From: JAQVWU01 sp964628455 | GTDB lineage: Bacteria > Bacillota > Clostridia > Oscillospirales > CAG-272 | Assembly: GCA_964628455.1 (NCBI GenBank) | Contig: CAZVPD010000174.1 | Coordinates: forward strand, 1-7,351 | Direction of reading: 5' to 3' | Length of the DNA stretch: 7,351 nucleotides | In this document: one piece after another, positions 1-4,919 of the stretch | Layout: every line of letters starts with the position of its first letter | How positions within the stretch are numbered: position 1 is the stretch's first letter | The notes under the pieces: model-generated | The model's input: the letters and a program-made list of their open reading frames with translations, nothing else | Databases searched by the model: none | Told to the model about the DNA's origin: nothing | Program-made: the position numbers and the translations under genes

Positions 1-265
1 CGCAGACACGGAAACGCGAAAGTCCGGGAACGGACATCGAAAAATCGTCGTCGCCGGTTTCAAGCAGGGAATCCATGCTGCGCCCGGCATAACTGTAAAT
101 TTCGTCGATGATATACTTGGTAATGGGCGGCAGGATCATCTCATCTGACTGAGGAATGATTTTACCGTGGATCTTATAGGATACGGGCAGCCCGGAAATT
201 ATAAACAGATCCGAAGCGTTTTGGCTGACCGCCGATTTTAACAAATCGTCGATATTGTACATCAT
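1..265 (-). CDS. pilT: PilT-type twitching/retraction ATPase, N-terminal part (cut by window edge)
   Basis: Hand translation from ATG at 265 gives 88 codons, open to the window edge. The product matches the N-terminal PAS-like domain of PilT-family AAA+ ATPases: an early ASDLFIISGLPVSYKIHGKI stretch (residues 17-36) corresponds to the family's ASDLHLSxGLPPxxRxxG, and DDDFSMSVPGLSRFRV (73-87 or so) corresponds to DFSFxVPGxxRFRV. The Walker boxes would lie beyond the edge. In the family this hexamer drives pilus retraction at the cytoplasmic face of the PilC platform. Two ATGs stand in tandem (265 and 262); an AGGAAAG site about 12 bases upstream serves either. It follows the last pilin-like gene by 40 bases with no terminator seen, so it is probably the same operon. 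A PilB-like extension ATPase is less likely, because PilB proteins carry a longer, different N-terminus, but the catalytic core cannot be checked here. Confidence 0.85.
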   Translation of the reverse strand, partial: MMYNIDDLLKSAVSQNASDLFIISGLPVSYKIHGKIIPQSDEMILPPITKYIIDEIYSYAGRSMDSLLETGDDDFSMSVPGLSRFRVC

Positions 266-305
266 ATATTCGTTTCTCTTTCCTGCCGTCATCCGGCCGA
301 ATGCA

Positions 306-797
306 TCAGGGGCTGTATAAGTTCAATTCGTTGTCCGAAGACCATTCATCACAAAAAACGGGTGTCCATTGGATTATGTCGATATGAACTCCGGTTTTGC
401 CGACCGTGCTTGCCTTAAGCCGGACTTCGAGGATTTGATTTTCATCGATTTCGGTATGATAAACAATATTCAACACAGCCGTTCCGTCGCTTTCTGTTTG
501 CTCGTTAACCATGGCTCCGCGGTTTTCCGCTGTTTGCTTTATTTCCGGCATATTTTCGGCAGACATAAGGACTGCCGTAAATCGGGACGCCTTAAGGTCC
601 GCTTCATAATAATTTTTTACCGATTCGGCGTAGATCAGCGCGGAATTCCGTTCCGATTCAGACGCCGTAATGGTCAGTGCCGCAAAAACGGTCAGGCAGA
701 GAACAGCAAAGATCATGATCACCGATGATCCTCCGGCGATGCCCGAAAGGGAGGGATCCTGTTTTTTGTAACGGGCGCTGTGATATCTGTCTGTCAT
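306..797 (-). CDS. Small membrane-anchored pilin-like protein (T4P operon)
   Basis: This is a 163-residue protein with a basic N-terminus, a Gly-Gly-Ser-Ser (22-25), one strong hydrophobic helix (about 26-45) and then a charged, helix-prone stretch (ASESERNSALIYAESVKNYYEADLKA) leading to a small C-terminal domain. That is the shape of a type IV pilin-like or pseudopilin subunit: cytoplasmic leader, hydrophobic alpha1-N, amphipathic alpha1-C, globular head. Unlike classical pilins it has no Glu at +5 after a possible GG cleavage point. I recognise the pattern (GxSSxxxIFAVLCLTVFA) as one seen in T4P clusters of Clostridia, usually annotated hypothetical. Its ATG overlaps the previous gene's stop as ATGA (794-797), so the two are probably translationally coupled; a GGAG lies about 11 bases upstream. 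The role as minor pilin is inferred from shape and neighbourhood. Confidence 0.75.
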   Translation of the reverse strand: MTDRYHSARYKKQDPSLSGIAGGSSVIMIFAVLCLTVFAALTITASESERNSALIYAESVKNYYEADLKASRFTAVLMSAENMPEIKQTAENRGAMVNEQTESDGTAVLNIVYHTEIDENQILEVRLKASTVGKTGVHIDIIQWTPVFCDEWSSDNELNLYSP

Positions 798-1246
798 GGA
801 ACATCTGCTCCGATTCCCCGCAAAGCGATAATATCGAGTTCGAAAAGGAGCTTGTTGTTTATATCGGTGACTTTTATCTTCCCGCTGACAGACGCGCTGT
901 TGGTATCCGGGTCTGCGTCAAGGGTCAGGTTGATATTGCCGTCGGGCTGATAGGACAGCCGGTTGTTTTGCGCGGCAGCACCGAGCAGACGGGCTGTTTG
1001 AAGGATGTCTCCTTCGGAAGCCTTAAAACATTCCGCTGTATTTTGCGCTGCCGAGATCGCATGACCGACAGTGGAAGCGCGTTCCGTCGTTATATATGCG
1101 TATGCGAACAGCTTCATGCAGACCGCAGCCGAAATTGCAAAAAACAGAATGACGACGGTCAGTTCTGCCAGAAACAAGCCGGTGCGTGAACCCGGGGATA
1201 CTTTTTTCATATTTTTACCGTTTTCTTGATTTATCTGTGATTTCAT
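794..1246 (-). CDS. Type IV prepilin-like protein with canonical class III cleavage site
   Basis: This is a 150-residue protein. Residues 21-40 read RTG then LFLAELTVVILFFAISA: a Gly at the cleavage point followed by hydrophobics with Glu at +5, which is the class III prepilin peptidase motif (G, then FTLxE-like). It is the only pilin-like protein in the window with that full motif, so it is the best candidate for a processed pilin or pseudopilin. After the hydrophobic helix comes a short amphipathic stretch (TTERASTVGHAISAAQNTAECF) and a small beta-rich head (about 90-150). Two starts are possible: M1 at 1246 gives a 23-residue leader, while M13 at 1210 gives an 11-residue, Lys/Arg-rich leader more like other prepilins. 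Neither has a clear SD. The gene begins 15 bases after the preceding stop and overlaps the next gene by 4 bases. Confidence 0.8.
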   Translation of the reverse strand: MKSQINQENGKNMKKVSPGSRTGLFLAELTVVILFFAISAAVCMKLFAYAYITTERASTVGHAISAAQNTAECFKASEGDILQTARLLGAAAQNNRLSYQPDGNINLTLDADPDTNSASVSGKIKVTDINNKLLFELDIIALRGIGADVP

Positions 1247-1261
1247 GACCGGGCAGGCAAT

Positions 1262-1774
1262 TTAACCGTAAACTGCGCTGCCGGCTGAATATTTGCTGCG
1301 GAGATGTATGAATGCAAAGGATTTACCGTATCCGCCGGTACAGGTCACTTTGATCAGGGAAGGCGTTATCATTTCAAATTCAAGATTTTCCGCCGCGGTG
1401 ATTATTTCTCCGGCGCCGGCTTCCACGGAAGCCGATTCGCGGATAAAAAGTTCGCGTACGCTGCCTTCATAACAATAGATATATGTTTTAAAAATTTCGC
1501 TGTCGTATTTTTCCGTAAGAACAAGCGCTTCTTCATCCCCGGCATGACCGATTTTAAGACTGTCTGAAACGTCGTAATGCTTTATTTTTACGGACAGATA
1601 GGATATCAGAGTTCTTTTTTCATAGCGTTCCTTCATCGCCGCGGCAGCGGAACGGTATACCCGGATCCCTGACATCAAAACGAATATAACCGAAACGACA
1701 TAAACACAGAATAAAGCCGTTATGATAACCGAATCGAAGATTCCTTTGCTTTTATTTTCATGTGAAAGCATCAT
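1262..1774 (-). CDS. DUF4860-like pilin-operon membrane protein
   Basis: This is a 170-residue protein with a short charged N-terminus, a single membrane helix (about residues 14-36), then RVYRSAAAAMKERYEKRTLISYLSVKIKHYD, and a beta-rich C-terminal domain with EEALVLTEKY, YIYCYEGSVRELFI and ENLEFEMI. This series (ISYLxxKI, ALVL, YxYCYxGxxRELF) is what I associate with DUF4860, a family found in T4P clusters of Clostridia; the match is from memory and unverified. A pilin-like or minor-subunit role is inferred from topology and neighbours. There is a Gly at 11 but no Glu at +5. Start codons ATG ATG (1774, 1771) have no SD directly upstream and the frame is closed at 1804-1802 with no other start codon between. 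Instead a 19-codon ORF with a good SD (1817-1758) overlaps the start, suggesting coupled translation. Confidence 0.75.
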   Translation of the reverse strand: MMLSHENKSKGIFDSVIITALFCVYVVSVIFVLMSGIRVYRSAAAAMKERYEKRTLISYLSVKIKHYDVSDSLKIGHAGDEEALVLTEKYDSEIFKTYIYCYEGSVRELFIRESASVEAGAGEIITAAENLEFEMITPSLIKVTCTGGYGKSFAFIHLRSKYSAGSAVYG

Positions 1775-1817
1775 AAGCCGTGCAGACGTACGGTGGGATT
1801 TTTAATAGATCCGGCAT
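1758..1817 (-). CDS. Small upstream overlapping ORF (19 codons), possible translational coupler
   Basis: ATG at 1817 is preceded by AAGAAAGGAACGT (1830-1818), so the AAGGA core sits 4 bases from the start, the best-placed SD in this part of the operon. The frame runs MPDLLKIPPYVCTAYDAFT and stops with TGA at 1760-1758. It lies in a different frame from the DUF4860-like gene and its stop is 14 bases inside that gene's start region. The downstream ATG ATG has no SD of its own, so ribosomes ending here could reinitiate on it. The peptide resembles nothing I know; it may have no function beyond coupling, or the ORF may be chance. Confidence 0.4.
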   Translation of the reverse strand: MPDLLKIPPYVCTAYDAFT

Positions 1818-1837
1818 ACGTTCCTTTCTTGCTTCTT

Positions 1838-2167
1838 TTAATTCGTGTTTTTCGGCAAAACGGCGATATCGGGCATCAGGTTCGGACCTGTCGCCGAATA
1901 ATGGACCGTATAACGGTCCGTATTGATCGTTATATGATAATTTTCAAGCAGGTAGGCGAGGTCTTCCGGGTATCGGCCCTCAAGTGCGTAACAGCTGACG
2001 GCAGCGTGCCGGATGGTCTGTTCTGCCACAGCCATCTCTTCTTCGGTGTTAACATCGATGACGGTCCTGACCGACCATACGGAGAGCAGGAAGACCGATA
2101 AAAAAAGGAGGATATACAATACGTCGGATAAAGCGGAATTCGGACGTTTTTTCCTTATGAAGATCAT
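1838..2167 (-). CDS. Small pilin-like protein (T4P operon)
   Basis: This is a 109-residue protein: a basic N-terminus (IRKKRP), one membrane helix (about residues 15-36, DVLYILLFLSVFLLSVWSV), then TEEEMAVAEQTIRHAAVSCYALEGRYPEDLAYLLENYHI and a short beta tail ending near PDIAVLPKN. The segment 'YALEGRYPEDLAYLxENY' recalls the alpha1-C to loop region of T2SS GspG-like and T4P subunits, where an amphipathic helix is followed by a Y-P-dL-x-L element, and it is a pattern I associate with T4P clusters of Clostridia. There is no Gly/Glu+5 prepilin motif. The start is well supported: GGTGA lies 4 bases upstream of ATG and the gene begins 11 bases after the pilC stop. Subunit or minor-pilin function is inferred. 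Confidence 0.75.
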   Translation of the reverse strand: MIFIRKKRPNSALSDVLYILLFLSVFLLSVWSVRTVIDVNTEEEMAVAEQTIRHAAVSCYALEGRYPEDLAYLLENYHITINTDRYTVHYSATGPNLMPDIAVLPKNTN

Positions 2168-2178
2168 AAATTCACCGT

Positions 2179-3198
2179 CTATCTCATAAAAGAAAGGATA
2201 TGCAGAAGGGGGAGCATCACCGACAGCAGGATAAAGCCTGCCAGCAGAGACAGAAGAATGATAAGGACGGGTTCGATCAGTCCGACGGTCCTTTCGATTT
2301 TTTCATTGAATTGTTCTTCGCTCCGAGCTGCGATTTCACTCATCATAAAGTCGAGTGAACCTGTCTTAAAGCCGATACCGAGCATACGGCTGAAAACAGC
2401 ATTATAAATACCTGCTTTTTCGGCCGCTGCAGGAAAATTCAACCCTTCGGATAGATATACACCGCACCTGCTGATGCATTCTCTCATTTCCGGATGGTCG
2501 TTAAGGCGCTGAAGCATGTCCAATGAATCTTCGATATGAAGACCGCTTTTTATGATCATTTCAACGGCTGAGGAAAATCGGACGGCGGCGATCTCGAATC
2601 CTGTTTTACCGTGCCGCATTACCCGTTTTCCGATTCTGACGGCAAAAAAAACGAGTATCACAAAAAAAAGCAAAAGCGGGACGGCGTATTCTTTTAAAAA
2701 AACCCCGGTTTTGGCCATAGATACTGCAATTGCCGTAGGCGTTACCCCGATCTGTATGGAAACCTCGTTGAAAACGGGAACCACTTCGGTCATCAGTATA
2801 AAAACGACCGCAAGCATCATGATGCCGAGAAGGATCGGGTAAGTCACGGCTGTCCGTATGTTTCGCGTTATCCTCAGTCGCCTTTCATAATATTCGGAAA
2901 GAGCGAAAAAGGTTGCCTCAAGCCGGCCTGTCTCCTCTGCGATTGCGAGCATATCGCATAAATATTTCGGGAAAACACGGGATTCGGCAAAAACATGGGA
3001 TAACCGTGCCCCCTGATCGGTCTTAAGTTGCATTTCGGTCAGAATCTGCCTGATGCTTTGATCTTTCTCATCCTGAGCGAGCAGTAAAAGGCCTTCGCTG
3101 ACCGTAATACCGGCTTTTAAAATCAGAGAAAATTCAAGACAGAAATCGGCCGTATATCGGATCCCGAATTTTCTGTTTGATCCTGATAATCTGCTCAT
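2179..3198 (-). CDS. pilC: PilC/GspF/ComGB-type inner-membrane platform protein of the type IV pilus
   Basis: This is a 339-residue protein with two T2SSF domains. The first spans about 15-140 (ADFCLEFSLILKAGITVSEGLLLLA, AEETGRL at 87-93, then YYERRLRITRNIRTAVTYPILLG leading into a membrane helix at 120-140 ending VVPVF). A second helix lies at about 171-188. The second domain spans about 205-333 (FSSAVEMIIKSGLHIEDSLDML, GFKTGSL at 276-282 mirroring AEETGRL, and a helix at 309-333 opening with IEP). Three helices with duplicated domains are the family hallmark; the platform couples the PilB/PilT ATPases to subunit insertion or removal. The length is closer to ComGB (about 340) than to proteobacterial PilC (about 400). 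GGAG lies 6 bases before the ATG. The next gene starts 11 bases after its TAG stop. The surrounding pilin-like genes and PilT favour a T4P rather than a secretion system. Confidence 0.92.
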   Translation of the reverse strand: MSRLSGSNRKFGIRYTADFCLEFSLILKAGITVSEGLLLLAQDEKDQSIRQILTEMQLKTDQGARLSHVFAESRVFPKYLCDMLAIAEETGRLEATFFALSEYYERRLRITRNIRTAVTYPILLGIMMLAVVFILMTEVVPVFNEVSIQIGVTPTAIAVSMAKTGVFLKEYAVPLLLFFVILVFFAVRIGKRVMRHGKTGFEIAAVRFSSAVEMIIKSGLHIEDSLDMLQRLNDHPEMRECISRCGVYLSEGLNFPAAAEKAGIYNAVFSRMLGIGFKTGSLDFMMSEIAARSEEQFNEKIERTVGLIEPVLIILLSLLAGFILLSVMLPLLHILSFMR

Positions 3199-3200
3199 TG

Positions 3201-3236
3201 GATTCTCCGTATAAGAATCGATTCCGATGCCGGAAT
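3201..3236 (-). promoter_or_regulatory. Tandem small hairpins at the pilC start, one overlapping its SD
   Basis: In the mRNA sense, ATTCCG-GCAT-CGGAAT (3236-3221) is a perfect 6-bp stem with a 4-base loop. One base later GATTCT-TATACGG-AGAATC (3219-3201) is a perfect 6-bp stem with a 7-base loop. The second ends two bases before the pilC ATG, and its GGAG ribosome site lies half in the loop and half in the 3' arm, so folding would hide it. No U-tract follows either stem, so these are not terminators. Translational control of pilC is an inference; each stem is short enough that chance is possible. Confidence 0.4.
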
Positions 3237-3248
3237 GTCTTCTGTATA

Positions 3249-3257
3249 TCTCCTCCC
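3249..3257 (-). promoter_or_regulatory. Strong SD-like site without a start codon
   Basis: The mRNA-sense sequence GGGAGGAGA is a near-perfect anti-SD match, yet no ATG, GTG or TTG occurs between it and the pilC ATG about 50 bases on. It may be a ribosome standby site upstream of the pilC hairpins, the relic of a lost small gene, or chance. Confidence 0.3.
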
Positions 3258-3287
3258 GGGATTATTTTTATGCCGTCCCTCGGATCT

Positions 3288-4691
3288 TTAATATAGATAT
3301 TTTGCGGTATATGTAAACTCGTTTTCTATTCCCGAAATGATTTTTTCACTGCTTCCGCCGGTCGAAGCATATGTGGGATCCATTAACTTCCAAATATTTC
3401 CGTTGAAAGTTATGATGTTGTTGATCCATCCCGTTTCACTGCTCCAGACCGATATCCAGGCATGATAGACATCGCCTGTATATCCGAAAACCAGTTTTGT
3501 GGGGATATGAAGGCAGCGGAGCATAGCTGTCATCAAAGCGGCGTAGTCAAAGCAGATGCCGGTTTTTTCGGTGATGACCCTGTCAAGGTCGGGGACATAG
3601 CCGGATTTTACGTTCGCGGCCAGAATGCTGTCGTATTTCATACGAGTCGTGACATAATTATAAACGGTTTCTATTTTCGTGAGATCCGTTGTTTTCTTTT
3701 CGGTGATGTAATAAGCCATTTTAACCGCTTTTGAATCGCCGTTATAATCAACAAAATAATTCGGATATAGAAAAGGACTGAATTCGCTGCTTATTTCGGC
3801 ATTTATCTCGGCTGAATACAGGGGGGTGTATTTATTGCCGGCTATTTGTTCGTAAAGGGTGATTTTATAAATACCGTTTCCGGATGTCAGATTAAAGCAC
3901 AGGTAAACGCCGTTTTCCGTTATTTTATAATCATATATTTCCTGTTTGGGCGTGTTTATCCGGACGACTTTCAAACCTTCGGAACTTCCGGCATATTTGA
4001 TCATGACATAACCTTCGGAGACATTGGAATCATCAATGGAGCACAGATCATTGGAGACCGCCGATGTTCCGGCTGCGGAAGGCAGTTTTATACCATTAAC
4101 GGCAGCACCCGCGAAAATTTCTTTTTCTTTCACTATATCGGGATTGCTATCGCTTTTAGCCGGTGTGACCGGAGCGGATTCGGGTGCCGGCTTAGCCGTC
4201 GTGACCGGAACGGTTTCGGGTGCCGGTTTAGCCGTTGTGACCGGAACGGATTCGGGGGTCGGCTTCGCCGTCGTGACCGGAACGGTTTCGGGTGCCGGTT
4301 TGGCCTTCGTGACCGGAGCGGATTCGGGTGCCGGTTTGGCCTTCGTGACCGGAACGGTTTCGGTTTCTTTCGGATCGTCGGAAGTCGTGATTTTTATTGT
4401 AGTTTTGTCCGGGTCATTTTCTGTCGATTCGGATTCGGTGGTTTTTTCGGTCTTCTCCGTCGGGATCTCCGGGGAAACGGATAACGGATCCGGTTGTTCC
4501 CGATTCTCATTCGGCCCTGCAGCGGGTTCGGCCTCCGTTTTTACTGTTTCGTCGGGATAACCGGAGGGTGTATCGTCTTCGAAACAACCGGTTTTCGGGG
4601 TATAAAAGTTGGAAACAAGAAAAACGACCGTTGCGGATATAAAAAAAACGATAAAAACAAGGGCTGATATTTCGTGCTTTTTGTTTTTCAT
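3288..4691 (-). CDS. Membrane-anchored extracellular transglutaminase-like protein with Pro/Thr repeat stalk
   Basis: This is a 467-residue protein heading the pilus operon. A basic N-terminus and one hydrophobic segment (about 9-28) act as a signal anchor; there is no lipobox. Residues 37-110 are acidic, Thr/Glu/Pro-rich and probably disordered. Residues 111-182 are six 12-residue repeats of the type E-[TS]-x-P-V-T-x-A-K-P-x-P, a likely wall-spanning stalk. About 225-305 looks like a beta-sandwich (short alternating hydrophobic strands). About 330-445 is a transglutaminase-like (papain-fold) domain: Cys380 in TGICFDYAALMTAMLR, His410 in DVYHAWISVW and Asp438 in KLMDPTYAS form the expected catalytic triad. 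Such domains act as proteases, amidases or cross-linkers; the substrate here is unknown. The ATG at 4691 has GGAG about 10 bases upstream and a promoter at 4751-4779. An 89-base gap with no terminator separates it from pilC, so co-transcription is likely. A role in pilus assembly through the wall is inference from position only. Confidence 0.88.
   Translation of the reverse strand: MKNKKHEISALVFIVFFISATVVFLVSNFYTPKTGCFEDDTPSGYPDETVKTEAEPAAGPNENREQPDPLSVSPEIPTEKTEKTTESESTENDPDKTTIKITTSDDPKETETVPVTKAKPAPESAPVTKAKPAPETVPVTTAKPTPESVPVTTAKPAPETVPVTTAKPAPESAPVTPAKSDSNPDIVKEKEIFAGAAVNGIKLPSAAGTSAVSNDLCSIDDSNVSEGYVMIKYAGSSEGLKVVRINTPKQEIYDYKITENGVYLCFNLTSGNGIYKITLYEQIAGNKYTPLYSAEINAEISSEFSPFLYPNYFVDYNGDSKAVKMAYYITEKKTTDLTKIETVYNYVTTRMKYDSILAANVKSGYVPDLDRVITEKTGICFDYAALMTAMLRCLHIPTKLVFGYTGDVYHAWISVWSSETGWINNIITFNGNIWKLMDPTYASTGGSSEKIISGIENEFTYTAKYLY
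4146..4361 (-). repeat. Six tandem 36-bp in-frame repeats encoding a 12-residue stalk unit
   Basis: There are six 36-base units at 4361-4326, 4325-4290, 4289-4254, 4253-4218, 4217-4182 and 4181-4146, the last the most diverged. They encode units starting ETV, ESA, ETV, ESV, ETV, ESA, followed by PVT[KTP]AK and mostly P[AT]P. The first two units differ at only two bases. Unit starts alternate Thr/Ser strictly, implying a 72-bp (two-unit) duplication step. Because 36 divides by 3, opposite-strand frames also stay open across it, giving spurious plus-strand ORFs. Confidence 0.93.
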
Positions 4692-4750
4692 AAATACCGT
4701 TCTCCGGGACTTTTTTTATCATGCCGTGTGATGAAAACCGGATTTGTTAA

Positions 4751-4779
4751 ATTGTATCATAAAAAAAACATGCAGTCAA
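4751..4779 (-). promoter_or_regulatory. Sigma-A promoter for the pilus operon
   Basis: In the minus sense, the -35 box TTGACT (4779-4774), a 17-base spacer and the -10 box TACAAT (4756-4751) occur, with TGA just before the -10 giving an extended -10 element. One mismatch per hexamer. Transcription would start near 4744, about 53 bases before the ATG at 4691. It is back to back with the promoter at 4857-4885. Confidence 0.75.
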
Positions 4780-4856
4780 TACACGGGACGCAGGGTGATT
4801 TGAAAAAATATACAAAAAGATCATGGGTTCCGTTCAGATAAACAAGGTCCGTTGTC

Positions 4857-4885
4857 TTGACATTGATAAAGCGCGGATGTATAAT
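4857..4885 (+). promoter_or_regulatory. Perfect-consensus sigma-A promoter for the solute-binding protein gene
   Basis: TTGACA (4857-4862), a 17-base spacer and TATAAT (4880-4885) match the bacterial consensus exactly. Transcription would start near 4892, leaving a leader of about 28 bases with a purine-rich AAAGAGAG (about 4906-4912) as ribosome site before the ATG at 4920. No clear operator or riboswitch fits in so short a leader; any operator would have to overlap or lie upstream of the promoter. Confidence 0.85.
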
Positions 4886-4919
4886 AAATCAATAAAATAC
4901 CTTGAAAGAGAGATGACAG

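Noticed and set aside
725..1189. Plus-strand ORF of 154 codons opposite the pilin-like genes
   Set aside because: It is antisense to two genes with clear pilin-like helices; its product is Cys/Arg-rich shadow translation.
3255..3280. GGGA/TCCC inverted repeat between the transglutaminase-like gene and pilC, considered as a terminator
   Set aside because: The stem is about four pairs with no U-tract after it on the minus strand, so read-through into pilC is the simpler reading.
4146..4361. 36-bp period suggested a CRISPR array
   Set aside because: The units are directly adjacent with no unique spacers, and they encode an in-frame protein repeat.
3846..4560. Two long plus-strand ORFs (3846-4484 and 4024-4560) with repeated Arg/Asp/Gly/Phe and Val/Thr/Gly motifs
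   Set aside because: They are antisense to the transglutaminase-like gene and stay open only because the 36-bp repeat is a multiple of three; they have no supporting domains.
4507..4722. Minus-strand 71-codon ORF starting upstream of the transglutaminase-like gene
   Set aside because: It overlaps that gene in another frame, is very Arg-rich and lacks any domain; the main frame has signal anchor, stalk and triad.
4718..4734. Possible hairpin ATCA..TGAT in the leader of the pilus operon
   Set aside because: The stem is only four base pairs and has no terminator or riboswitch context.
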